64,000 nucleotides of DNA from a virus. Shown one piece after another: positions 8,508 through 15,869 of the stretch; position 1 is the stretch's first letter, and each line of letters opens with the position of its first letter. Made by a program: the position numbers and the translations under genes. Below the pieces are notes generated by a model that saw nothing but the letters and a program-made list of their open reading frames with translations, was not told the DNA's origin and searched no databases. The stretch lies in the IMG/VR virus record IMGVR_UViG_3300042535_000023, positions 18,192 to 82,191 of that record. One strand, given 5' to 3'.

Positions 8508-9626
8508 TTATAATACTTCTTCTATCTCAGAAATTAATCTTTTGCCTATGGCTTCGTAAGAGAAATTTTCTCTAATATATGATTGGAGTTTTAATCCTTT
8601 TTCTTTTGCCTGGGCTTGATTTTCAAATACTTCTCTCATAAGTCTGGAGGCATGCTCCTGATCAGCATTGGCCCACATTTGATCTCCACGGTGCCAAGGA
8701 CTGTAGGGCATACCAAAAGCAAACTCTTTAGTAAAATCAACAAGGTAGGAATTATCTGGTTTTGCATACTCTGTGCTACCGCCCCAACCTGTTAAAATAA
8801 TAGGTTTGCCAAAAGATCCAGCTGTCAGAGGACCGATACCAACCCCCTCACCTTTATCAAGGGATATATAACAATCAAATCTTGAATGTAATGCTTTTAC
8901 TTGGTTATCAGATAGCATGTCCAATATTAAGTATATTGGTGGATAATAATCTAAAGGAGAAAAATTCTTCATTCTTTTTATAGTGTCTCTAATTACATTC
9001 TTCTCTACATCACTAAAATCATTTCTATATGTCTTAAGGACTAGGGCTACATTATCTTCTTTTTTAAATGTTGCCCAATAAGTTTTAAGAAGACCGCCAG
9101 GATTCTTTTTTTCAACCCACTGAAAGATGTCTCCAAAAACAAAAGTATCATCTGATAACCCTGATATTTTATAGTTATCTATATTTTTAGGAACATCATC
9201 AGCGCAATGTGAACAAACTCCTACTGGTATTGTCACACCACTATCTTCAAATACTTTCTTTCCCCACTCTGATCCAGTGATAACTTTGTCCAACGTATTA
9301 ATAAAACCTGGCCAAGTTGGGAATAAGCGGTCATTCTCCCACACTGTAAAAGCAATAGTTTTTTCAGTCTTTTTTTGATAGATAGGAAAATGTTCTGGGG
9401 TAAGTTGAATAAAATGGGCATCATAATCATCAAATCTGTTAACTAAACTCCTAAGCAACTCCCCATCTTCCCCTATACTAGGTTTATTCTTTTCAAATGA
9501 AATTGGATTTAATGTTAATTCTACTCCCATTTTATGCATAGCTAACGCATTTTGACGCGAGGCTTTTCCGTAGCCACTTGGGTCAAAAAAAGGAGCAGTA
9601 AATTTTAATCTTTTAAGCTTTCCCAT
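8508..9626 (-). CDS. glycosyltransferase family 4 (GT-B fold)
   Basis: Protein of 372 residues with a two-domain GT-B layout. The N-terminal acceptor domain starts with FFDPSGYGKASR, like the glycine-rich loop of group 1 transferases. LDKVITGSEWGKKVF is the 'vi..S.w....f' linker strand. LDKGEGVGIGPLTAGSFGKP (about 256-275) is the donor-binding region that usually carries the E-x7-E motif; here the second Glu is replaced. The last 60 residues are a helical closing segment. It directly follows thyX and is the first gene of the main sugar island. Confidence 0.8.
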   Translation of the reverse strand: MGKLKRLKFTAPFFDPSGYGKASRQNALAMHKMGVELTLNPISFEKNKPSIGEDGELLRSLVNRFDDYDAHFIQLTPEHFPIYQKKTEKTIAFTVWENDRLFPTWPGFINTLDKVITGSEWGKKVFEDSGVTIPVGVCSHCADDVPKNIDNYKISGLSDDTFVFGDIFQWVEKKNPGGLLKTYWATFKKEDNVALVLKTYRNDFSDVEKNVIRDTIKRMKNFSPLDYYPPIYLILDMLSDNQVKALHSRFDCYISLDKGEGVGIGPLTAGSFGKPIILTGWGGSTEYAKPDNSYLVDFTKEFAFGMPYSPWHRGDQMWANADQEHASRLMREVFENQAQAKEKGLKLQSYIRENFSYEAIGKRLISEIEEVL

Positions 9627-9636
9627 CTATAACTCC

Positions 9637-10530
9637 TTAATTAGTAAACTCTTTTCCACAATTAGAACAAATCCATTTACCTTCATACATAATAGCATTT
9701 CCACCACATTTATCACAATAACGTGAATAATCATAATTAACCATAGGTTTGTCTCCTTCTGATTTTAGAGCTTCCGCTTTTACTTTCTTTCGCCCGCAGC
9801 AACGGCTTTTTGCTTCTGGACAGTATCCCAACATCTCACATCTACTATCAACCTTATTAAATACACAAGGAAGCTTTAGTCTACAAATACGTAACATCTC
9901 TTTGGCTAAATTTCTAATTTCCCATTGGGCGGCCGTGCAAAGTCTCAGGCTAAGAAAATGTGTCAAACTAACACAATTCATGGTGATAACTATACGAGTA
10001 GTAACTCCATTAGGCATAACATAACGAGCGTCTTCGCTAGGGATTCCTAAGGCTTTAAGCTGATTATATGCTTTTTGAATTTCTTCTAAGATATTCACAT
10101 AAATATTGAGTGCTTTAGCATCTGCGTTGCCCTCATTCTTTTCATTATCAACTATGCTTGGCGGAAAAACGTAATCGCTAAGCATAAACTCCCCAGCATT
10201 GCTCACATAACGTTGTGACTGCTGAGAGTAACTCGCTATACGGTGACGCACTAACTGATGGCTAAGGGCACGAGAGATGCCATCTACAGCAAATGTAAAC
10301 TTAACATGTTCAAATACTGAGGTGTGTCCTGATGTATGGAGATGCTTTAAAAGATTGTCCATCTCTTTATCAGTAGAGGGCTCATTCTTTTCGAGGTCCA
10401 TAACTGTTACTAAACCAGTTTCATCCTCCTGCCACATATCACCTGTCCAACCATCTGCGTAACACTGTCTAGCCGACGCAAAGATTAACTCCTTAGCATT
10501 GGGTGTCATTGATAATAATTTAACTCTCAT
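9637..10530 (-). CDS. thyX: flavin-dependent thymidylate synthase with C-terminal zinc ribbon
   Basis: Protein of 297 residues that makes dTMP from dUMP with FAD, NADPH and methylene-tetrahydrofolate. The ThyX signature RHRIASYSQQSQR (95-107) matches RHRxxSxxxxSxR exactly. The start is well supported by AGGAGG seven bases upstream. ThyX is usually about 220-250 residues. Here the family-type C-terminus is followed by an extra domain: a Cys-rich patch (CPEAKSRCCGRKK) and a zinc ribbon with two C-x2-C pairs (CDKCGG and CSNCGK, about 271-291). The extension may bind nucleic acid or stabilise the tetramer. Just upstream lie a tRNA gene and two sigma70 promoters. Confidence 0.95.
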   Translation of the reverse strand: MRVKLLSMTPNAKELIFASARQCYADGWTGDMWQEDETGLVTVMDLEKNEPSTDKEMDNLLKHLHTSGHTSVFEHVKFTFAVDGISRALSHQLVRHRIASYSQQSQRYVSNAGEFMLSDYVFPPSIVDNEKNEGNADAKALNIYVNILEEIQKAYNQLKALGIPSEDARYVMPNGVTTRIVITMNCVSLTHFLSLRLCTAAQWEIRNLAKEMLRICRLKLPCVFNKVDSRCEMLGYCPEAKSRCCGRKKVKAEALKSEGDKPMVNYDYSRYCDKCGGNAIMYEGKWICSNCGKEFTN

Positions 10531-10571
10531 ATGTAATCCTCCTTAATTCAGATTAATGTTCTACTACACTT

Positions 10572-10643
10572 TAGCGGAGGGTAGATTCGAACTACCGTGC
10601 TCAAGTTTATGGGACTTGGGAGAAACCCCTTCTCTACTCCGCA
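10572..10643 (-). tRNA. tRNA-Met (CAT anticodon)
   Basis: The 72-base minus-strand sequence folds as a complete cloverleaf. It has acceptor TGCGGAG/CTCCGCT (six pairs plus a T-T mismatch at 1-72), T8-A9, D stem GAGA/TCTC with a short 7-base loop, anticodon stem CAAGT/ACTTG, and loop CCCATAA with anticodon CAT at forward 10609-10611. The variable loop has 5 bases, and the T arm is GGTAG-TTCGAAT-CTACC. A73 follows and CCA is not encoded. Odd points are C33 instead of the near-universal U33 and the open 1-72 pair. The open pair recalls initiator tRNA, but the three G-C pairs of an initiator anticodon stem are absent. An Ile-type tRNA with a modified C34 is an alternative. Confidence 0.8.
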
Positions 10644-10653
10644 ACAAAACTTT

Positions 10654-11931
10654 TTAGAAGGTTTCAGCTTCGATTACTTTGTTTGTGTTTTCTATTGTAA
10701 CATTTTTCTTTGGGTTTGTCAAGTTTAAATAAGCATTGTCAAAAGCATTGACCCAGGCTTGTCCAATCTTGCCCTGCCAATCAAGTTCACTACGAACCCA
10801 GTTATAAGCCGTCTCTGCTTTTTTGGCTGCTTCCTCTCTATTATAATAGACGTGAAGCATTTTGTCAACCATATCCTCAACATCAACAAGAGGGCGACGC
10901 ACTTCATTATCATTTGGAAGAACGGTCCAAAGGCTTGGATTTGTTCCACTTTTTACAAGATAGCCTTTGTCTTCAGTAATGAACTCAGTCATAGCTGTAT
11001 TATTTGGCATAATAACTGGTGTCTTTGTGGCCATGGATTCTACCCACTGAAGACCAAAACCCTCACCAAGATTTGTGCTAACAGAAACGTCAGCACAGTT
11101 ATAGAGTGCATTAACGATATTTTTCGGATACCCAGAATTAACTGAAAAATTCTCTGGGAAAATAACATCCTCAGAAGTGCTTAGCCCAAATGAACGGCAT
11201 ACTTCTAAAAGATTCCAGCCCTGATCCTTCTGTGCCATATGTAAGTAAAGAATTGAGTCTTTAACTTGCTTCCGAAACTCTACAAATGCTTGAATAGTTC
11301 GTGGAATATCCTTACGTTGCTGATTACGATTAAGGTTCATAACAATAAACTTGTCCGCATGCTTACCAAAATACTGCTTCTTAAATGGCATTAACTTCTC
11401 TTTAGGAATAACATTATAGTCATTAAGATTAACACCATGAGGAATTACTTTAATATCTTCAAGAGATGGTAGGGCTTTGATAGCTTCAGCCTTACCATGC
11501 TCAGTATAAGCAAAAATTTCATCAGCATAACTAATGTTAACTGCCCACTCCGGCTTTAAAATAGAGTCCACTGGAAAATAAACTATTGATCGGAACGGTT
11601 TCTTCATATTCTGTTTTAAATGTGGCATTAGTTCTGGAAGGAAGTCCATAATAAAAGTGTCCTGCAGAAGAAATAAAATATCAAAATCCATTCTTGGGGT
11701 CATTTGGCAGAATTTTCTCCTACCATAAGGATCCCTCTCTCCATTTGTACCAGCCGGGAAAATCTTATATGGAAATTCATGAGGGTCGCCCCAGTAATTA
11801 ATACCAAAATTACTAATCTCATAACGACCTGTCCTGTGCAAAGCCTCGAAAATATTACGAGAAACTGTTGAAAACCCTGTTGCGCTTGTTGGGCTGTCCA
11901 TATAGGCCCATACTTTAATTTTTTTGTCCAT
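10654..11931 (-). CDS. glycosyltransferase family 4 (GT-B fold)
   Basis: Group 1 glycosyltransferase. An upstream ATG at 11937 directly abuts GGAG, which is too close. The ATG at 11931 has GGAG six bases upstream and is preferred, giving 425 residues. SPTSATGFSTVSRNIFEAL is the N-terminal glycine-rich acceptor loop. VMNLNRNQQRKDIPRTIQAF begins the C-terminal donor domain. NLGEGFGLQWVESMATKTPV carries a complete E-x7-E donor-binding motif. No membrane segment is seen. It is separated from the other sugar genes by the tRNA and thyX, and two promoters for those genes are embedded in its 3' end. Confidence 0.85.
   Translation of the reverse strand: MDKKIKVWAYMDSPTSATGFSTVSRNIFEALHRTGRYEISNFGINYWGDPHEFPYKIFPAGTNGERDPYGRRKFCQMTPRMDFDILFLLQDTFIMDFLPELMPHLKQNMKKPFRSIVYFPVDSILKPEWAVNISYADEIFAYTEHGKAEAIKALPSLEDIKVIPHGVNLNDYNVIPKEKLMPFKKQYFGKHADKFIVMNLNRNQQRKDIPRTIQAFVEFRKQVKDSILYLHMAQKDQGWNLLEVCRSFGLSTSEDVIFPENFSVNSGYPKNIVNALYNCADVSVSTNLGEGFGLQWVESMATKTPVIMPNNTAMTEFITEDKGYLVKSGTNPSLWTVLPNDNEVRRPLVDVEDMVDKMLHVYYNREEAAKKAETAYNWVRSELDWQGKIGQAWVNAFDNAYLNLTNPKKNVTIENTNKVIEAETF
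10694..10722 (-). promoter_or_regulatory. sigma70-type promoter for tRNA-thyX
   Basis: On the minus strand, TTGACA (10722-10717) is followed by exactly 17 nt and TACAAT (10699-10694), with a TGT just upstream of the -10 (extended -10). It lies in the last codons of the upstream glycosyltransferase gene. The expected transcription start near 10687 leaves about 44 nt before the tRNA 5' end, so it probably drives the tRNA, thyX and the sugar island. Confidence 0.75.
10840..10868 (-). promoter_or_regulatory. perfect-consensus sigma70 promoter upstream of tRNA-thyX
   Basis: TTGACA (10868-10863), 17 nt, TATAAT (10845-10840) on the minus strand, matching both consensus hexamers at all positions. 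It is inside the 3' part of the glycosyltransferase gene and about 145 bp upstream of the second promoter. It is likely the first of a tandem pair feeding the tRNA, thyX and the sugar genes. Confidence 0.75.
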
Positions 11932-11956
11932 AAACATCTCCTTTAATTAATTTTAA

Positions 11957-12391
11957 TTATACTGTCCTATACCCACACGAATTACAATACCACTTATCCA
12001 ATTTGTACCACGCCGGTTTCTTGCAGTTTGGGCATAAATGACCCTTAAAAGCCCCACATGCTGTGCAGGATTTAACTTCAAATCTATATTTTTTAGAGGG
12101 ATAATACAGAATTTTTTGTTTGTATTCGTAACTCTCTCTACAATCACAAAACTTTTTGTTATCCGCAAACCAAAAGTAATTCTCCTTGTCAGGTTTTATT
12201 TCAAAACTATCCTTCTCACATATAGAACAGGATACATAAATCTCTGCAACTATCTCATCAGAACCACATATACCACAATTCCCAAACCCTCTTCTTTTAT
12301 CTCTACATTCTGTAGCCCGCTTAACTTTTTTGCCAGCATGTCTTGGGGTTTCTTGAACTTCATCTTTATGCGTATCAGGCGATTTAATCAT
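11957..12391 (-). CDS. multi-zinc-ribbon protein
   Basis: Protein of 144 residues with a basic N-terminus (KKVKRATECRDKRRG) and a series of metal-ligand pairs: CGICGS, CSICEK, CDC, CTACGA, CPNCKK and CNSCGY. These could form two or three zinc ribbons and make nucleic acid or protein binding likely. I do not recognise a specific family. It follows the Fe-S nuclease by one base and precedes the glycosyltransferase by about 25 bases. It may be a transcription- or replication-associated accessory factor, but the sequence does not decide. Confidence 0.6.
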   Translation of the reverse strand: MIKSPDTHKDEVQETPRHAGKKVKRATECRDKRRGFGNCGICGSDEIVAEIYVSCSICEKDSFEIKPDKENYFWFADNKKFCDCRESYEYKQKILYYPSKKYRFEVKSCTACGAFKGHLCPNCKKPAWYKLDKWYCNSCGYRTV

Positions 12392-12392
12392 A

Positions 12393-13538
12393 TTACTTCA
12401 CTTTCTTTGTCGCCAAAAATGGGTTTGTAAAGCTATTTGAACAGGCGTTAGCAATTCTATCTCTAAGTGCTGGATTCCTATCCATATAATTAACTACTGC
12501 TTTTTGATTAAGGTCTACCATCTCAAGAAGATGTTCTTTAGGAACTACCTTTGACACCATACCAAAATCAAATGACTTCCTAGACATCTGTCTAAGGTAG
12601 AGTTCTTGATTACCTACTCTAAGATTATCTCCACCATACTTTACCTTATCCATTAATACTGATGCTAACTCTTTTTCTCTTTCGCCGATTGTTTTCTGTA
12701 AATCTCTTACATACTGCCACTCATTAAATACTTGTTCATTATCCAAGGCACTAATATCTTTAAAAGCAAAATCAAACTTTGTGCAAGCATCTTTAAAACA
12801 TTCGCAATAGTCGCGGAAATCGCACCAGCCACAAAACGTCGTAAGTGCTGGTTTTGCTTCACTTTCTTTCAAAGCACACATCTGGTCATACACTTCTTTT
12901 AAATACAAAGAAAACTCTTCGCGCTCTTCTTTAGTTCTATAAGAATAAATCATGTCGTGCTTCAACATATCTAAGGATACAATAATACGGGAATACTGTG
13001 GGAACAACATACTACCCACCAAGTCGTAAATAGACAACTGCTTGTCGGTCTTAAGCTGGTCTGGCGTAGGAGCGGTCTTAGAGGTCTTGTAATCAACGAT
13101 TAGTAGTGTATCCTCATCTACCTCTATGGCCTTATCAATTGCACCGACCAGAGGAACTCCGTGCTCCGTAACTATCATATTGGTATCGTTCATACCGAAC
13201 TCTATTTCTAATCCTATAATCTTTTTACCCATATCAAAATCGTTGATACGTTTCTTTACTAAGTCTTTACCTTCAAGATGGATAGACATTTCCTCTATCC
13301 CTTCTTTAATGGCTACTTCCTCATAACGTTTCAGGATGTTCTTTTTATCTTCCGCCGAAAATTCTCCCTTCTCCATCCATATTTTTCCTGCCAACTCTAA
13401 AGCTTCGTGGCATGCAAGACCTAATCGAAATACAGGATTAGAAACCTTTGGAAGATGCTTCATGTAATTAAACCAATATTTCTGCTTACATTGTAAAAAA
13501 GTATTAATTCTTGTAGCACTAATTTTTATATCTGCCAT
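12393..13538 (-). CDS. RecB/Cas4/AddB-like PD-(D/E)XK nuclease with Fe-S cysteines
   Basis: Protein of 381 residues of the RecB-family PD-(D/E)XK nucleases. ATRINTFLQCKQKYWFNY (8-25) is the N-terminal 'S.l..f..CP..y' phrase. His44 is the family histidine, Asp135 sits in VGAIDK, DYK (149-151) is the catalytic D-x-K, and QLSIY (about 167-171) is the QxxxY motif. Four cysteines (17, 236, 239 and 245, with the last three in CGWCDFRDYC) match the 4Fe-4S cluster of Cas4 and AddB. It is a single-strand or end-processing exonuclease candidate for recombination or replication. No helicase domain is fused, so any helicase partner is separate. GGAG precedes the start. Confidence 0.9.
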   Translation of the reverse strand: MADIKISATRINTFLQCKQKYWFNYMKHLPKVSNPVFRLGLACHEALELAGKIWMEKGEFSAEDKKNILKRYEEVAIKEGIEEMSIHLEGKDLVKKRINDFDMGKKIIGLEIEFGMNDTNMIVTEHGVPLVGAIDKAIEVDEDTLLIVDYKTSKTAPTPDQLKTDKQLSIYDLVGSMLFPQYSRIIVSLDMLKHDMIYSYRTKEEREEFSLYLKEVYDQMCALKESEAKPALTTFCGWCDFRDYCECFKDACTKFDFAFKDISALDNEQVFNEWQYVRDLQKTIGEREKELASVLMDKVKYGGDNLRVGNQELYLRQMSRKSFDFGMVSKVVPKEHLLEMVDLNQKAVVNYMDRNPALRDRIANACSNSFTNPFLATKKVK

Positions 13539-13548
13539 TGTAACTCCT

Positions 13549-13851
13549 TTAATTTAAATACGTATTTTTTATGGTATGAATTAATTCTTTGGGGATTTTT
13601 TCACAAGATATGTTTCCCAAAGCAGGCCCGCCATTAGCAAAACCGGTATGAAAATATATAAAACATTCTTTCGTAATATCTTCTTGTATAAAGAAATAAT
13701 TCTTGGATAGATCATGAGTCTGTCTCCAAACCTCATCTTTAAAAATATTTTTTTGTAAAATATCTTCTGTTTTAATTTGTTCTGAGGATGAAGGCTTTGA
13801 ACAACTGATCATAAACAAAAGAAACACGAAATAGACTATTTTTAAATTCAT
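13549..13851 (-). CDS. small lipoprotein
   Basis: The longest frame begins at 13890, but the ATG at 13851 has GGAGG five bases upstream and gives a proper lipoprotein signal. The N-terminus is MNLK, followed by a hydrophobic run and MIS-Cys17 as a lipobox, with Ser at +2. The mature part is about 84 residues with two further cysteines (CFIYF, ISCEK) that could form a disulfide. The function is unknown. Phages such as T5 use a lipoprotein to block receptor re-use after infection, so superinfection exclusion is a reasonable guess. Two strong promoters lie inside the upstream ruvC gene, so it may be expressed separately from the replication operon. Confidence 0.75.
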   Translation of the reverse strand: MNLKIVYFVFLLFMISCSKPSSSEQIKTEDILQKNIFKDEVWRQTHDLSKNYFFIQEDITKECFIYFHTGFANGGPALGNISCEKIPKELIHTIKNTYLN

Positions 13852-13852
13852 G

Positions 13853-14368
13853 CTAACCTCCGAAATAAGAGAACCCATAGGTCTCTTCATTTCTATATTT
13901 TTTAACTCCTAAAATTAAATCTGCGTAACACATAGCCATTGAGTATGCATCTACTATATCATTATTTTGTTTAAATGTCAAGTTTAAATTTAAGCTTTCG
14001 TTAACAAACTCAAATAATTCTTCTTTTGTTTTCACTTTAAAATAGGCCTTGACTGTGTTGTTGCTGATAACGTAAGGATCTATCTTTAAAACATCTTGAC
14101 ATACCTCTTTTGCTACTCCTGCAAACTCTGCCAACATTTTTAAAGTCCCAACATTTATCTTACTGAAATTATCTTCCACAATTATAGCAGTTATTTTATA
14201 ATTTGTCAAGACATTTTTGAGTTCGTTTCTAAAAATATTAAGTCTTTCTGACCTATTAAACTTCGGTAAAGTTTTAATTACTCCTGTAGTAGTTGTGTCT
14301 TTAGTTAAAATACACCAACCAGTAGAAGCACCAGAAATATCAAGACTTAATATTGACCAATCACTCAT
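13853..14368 (-). CDS. RuvC-like Holliday junction resolvase
   Basis: Protein of 171 residues with the RuvC RNase H-like fold. Asp10 in LSLDIS, Glu65 in IIVEDNF, and Asp137/Asp140 in [11 protein letters not shown] match the four acidic catalytic residues and their spacing in RuvC. It would resolve branched DNA before packaging. It overlaps the dnaJ stop by eight bases and its own stop lies one base before the lipoprotein ATG. Its coding sequence contains two sigma70 promoters. There is no RuvA or RuvB here, as is usual for phage resolvases. Confidence 0.9.
   Translation of the reverse strand: MSDWSILSLDISGASTGWCILTKDTTTTGVIKTLPKFNRSERLNIFRNELKNVLTNYKITAIIVEDNFSKINVGTLKMLAEFAGVAKEVCQDVLKIDPYVISNNTVKAYFKVKTKEELFEFVNESLNLNLTFKQNNDIVDAYSMAMCYADLILGVKKYRNEETYGFSYFGG
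13953..13981 (-). promoter_or_regulatory. sigma70-type promoter within ruvC, upstream of lipoprotein gene
   Basis: TTGACA (13981-13976), 17 nt with TGA before the -10 (extended -10), then TATAGT (13958-13953) on the minus strand. The expected transcription start near 13946 leaves about 95 nt to the lipoprotein ATG at 13851. It lies inside ruvC codons for the catalytic C-terminus. Confidence 0.65.
14181..14209 (-). promoter_or_regulatory. perfect sigma70 promoter with extended -10, within ruvC
   Basis: TTGACA (14209-14204), 17 nt, TGC, then TATAAT (14186-14181) on the minus strand. Both hexamers match the consensus at all positions and the extended -10 TGn is present. It lies in ruvC around the codons of Glu65. 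It would read into the lipoprotein, the Fe-S nuclease and the genes beyond. Confidence 0.75.
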
Positions 14369-15143
14369 AACTTAATCCATTCAACACAGCTATCTGCTCC
14401 TCAGTCATCTTTTCTACTTTAGGTAATGTCATCCTTAACTTGATAAAAATATTCCCACTTGGTCCTCCATTCAAACCTATACCACCTTGGCCAGGCAATG
14501 AAACTACTACACCATCCTCCCCACCTTTTGGAACATCTACAACAATATCTTTATTTTTAGTTACGTGACTATTACCAGAACAAACCTCACATGGATCTGA
14601 ACCTATCTCACCAGCCCCTCTACAAGCGTGACAGGGATGTGTTGACATCATACGTGAGTTACCATTAACATGGGTTTGTGTGACCATTCCTGAGCCTCCA
14701 CAGACACCACAATGACGTGAGGTTTTAAATCCTCTACCTTTACATGCGACGCACCCTTCCTGATAAGTTACGTTTATACTTTTTTGGCCCCCAAAAATAA
14801 ACATATGCATAGGAACATCCACTACATACTTTAGGTCATTACCTTTCATAGGTCTATTAGGATCTGGTCTCTGCTGGCGCATACCTCCCATTGGACCATG
14901 GCCAAATCCCATATTACGTAGGAAATCATTTATATCCAGCCCAGGATTATCGTATTGGGAACGTTTAGAATCGTCGGATAAATGTTCATAAGCCTCATTT
15001 ATCTGCTTAAACTTTTCTTCAGCTTCTTTATTCCCTTGATTTCTATCAGGATGATACTGCATAGCTAGTTTTCTATAAGCTTTTTTAATCTCTTCAGGCG
15101 AAGCTTCTCTGCCTACACCTAAAGTTTCATAATAATTCGCCAT
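14361..15143 (-). CDS. dnaJ: DnaJ-like co-chaperone, C-terminally shortened
   Basis: Protein of 260 residues. The J domain occupies 1-67 with HPD at 31-33, followed by a Gly/Phe-rich linker (GFGHGPMGG). Four C-x2-C-x-G-x-G type zinc repeats follow at Cys131/134, 145/148, 171/174 and 185/188, and then the first part of the substrate-binding region. Bacterial DnaJ has about 375 residues, and here the second C-terminal beta domain and dimerisation region are missing. It probably redirects host DnaK, for example to remodel replication complexes or fold large tail proteins. The start lies within the previous gene (17-base overlap) behind GGGAGG. Confidence 0.92.
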   Translation of the reverse strand: MANYYETLGVGREASPEEIKKAYRKLAMQYHPDRNQGNKEAEEKFKQINEAYEHLSDDSKRSQYDNPGLDINDFLRNMGFGHGPMGGMRQQRPDPNRPMKGNDLKYVVDVPMHMFIFGGQKSINVTYQEGCVACKGRGFKTSRHCGVCGGSGMVTQTHVNGNSRMMSTHPCHACRGAGEIGSDPCEVCSGNSHVTKNKDIVVDVPKGGEDGVVVSLPGQGGIGLNGGPSGNIFIKLRMTLPKVEKMTEEQIAVLNGLSYE

Positions 15144-15468
15144 CTATAACCTCCCACTCAAATCCACAAAGACTACATTTATACATATCAAAACCTACTT
15201 CATAACAAACGGAATTACATTTGACACACTTATGAATTAATCCTCCCATAGTGGTGGGGGACTCTGAAACTTGAAAACCATTTTCATCCTCAAGTGTATC
15301 GGGGAGCATCAAAGAATCCTTAACATACTCTCCATCTAAAGCCCGCCAAAGAGCGCCACATTCAAAGCAAGCTAAATACTCTATACTAATAGTGTCACCA
15401 CATTTGCATGGGTAATGTTCCACCAACATCGTTTCCACATGGCCATCTTTACAAGCTACACAATTCAT
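15127..15468 (-). CDS. two-zinc-ribbon protein
   Basis: Protein of 113 residues with C-x2-C pairs in both halves: CVACKD, CKCG, CFECGA, CVKCNS and CSLCGF. It looks like two treble-clef or ribbon domains joined by an acidic linker (about 55-75). No known family is recognised. A strong GGGAGG precedes the start. It overlaps the primase-side gene stop by four bases and dnaJ by 17, so the three are probably translated together. A regulatory or nucleic acid-binding role is possible. Confidence 0.6.
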   Translation of the reverse strand: MNCVACKDGHVETMLVEHYPCKCGDTISIEYLACFECGALWRALDGEYVKDSLMLPDTLEDENGFQVSESPTTMGGLIHKCVKCNSVCYEVGFDMYKCSLCGFEWEVIDGELL

Positions 15469-15860
15469 GACTTACCTCCCTTCTTAGGAACGTCCTGCAT
15501 CTCAATAATTTGACCAAAAATATCTACTGTGTCTACATTAAATTTCAAAGCTACTGGAGCAAACAGTTGATTAGACTTCAAATCTGGATACTGTTTGGTA
15601 GCAAAAAGAACTTTAGTTATAGATGGCATATACAAAGTATCGTTATCAAGCAAATTAAACTCCCCCTCATCCTCAGAAAAAAATTCGGGATCAAGATCAT
15701 GATATTTACCTGCCCGCGGTATAGTTATTTTATAGGTCTCTGATGAGGCTTTAAAATAATAATTTCTTGAAGGCAATAACACTGCTGTTGGTGTTCCTAC
15801 TTGTGATGGGGTTTCCGCCCACGCCGCTAAATCTGTCATTTCATTTATCTCCTTTTTCAT
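15465..15860 (-). CDS. hypothetical protein next to primase
   Basis: Protein of 131 residues with mixed beta/alpha composition and an acidic middle (HDLDPEFFSEDEGEFNLLDN). It has no cysteine motif, signal or membrane segment, and I do not recognise it. The AGGAG spacing supports the start. It lies nine bases after the primase gene and overlaps the zinc-ribbon gene by four bases, so a role in the replication module is possible but unsupported by any motif. Confidence 0.55.
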   Translation of the reverse strand: MKKEINEMTDLAAWAETPSQVGTPTAVLLPSRNYYFKASSETYKITIPRAGKYHDLDPEFFSEDEGEFNLLDNDTLYMPSITKVLFATKQYPDLKSNQLFAPVALKFNVDTVDIFGQIIEMQDVPKKGGKS

Positions 15861-15869
15861 AAAAACTCC

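Noticed and set aside
10759-11145. Plus-strand open frame of 128 codons
   Set aside because: It lies opposite the glycosyltransferase gene, which has clear family motifs. Plus-strand frames such as this and those at 935, 2221 and 33267 are shadows of AT-rich minus-strand coding.
13549-13890. Longer start for the lipoprotein at 13890
   Set aside because: The upstream extension overlaps ruvC, adds a charged stretch in front of the signal peptide and has no better ribosome binding site than GGAGG before 13851.
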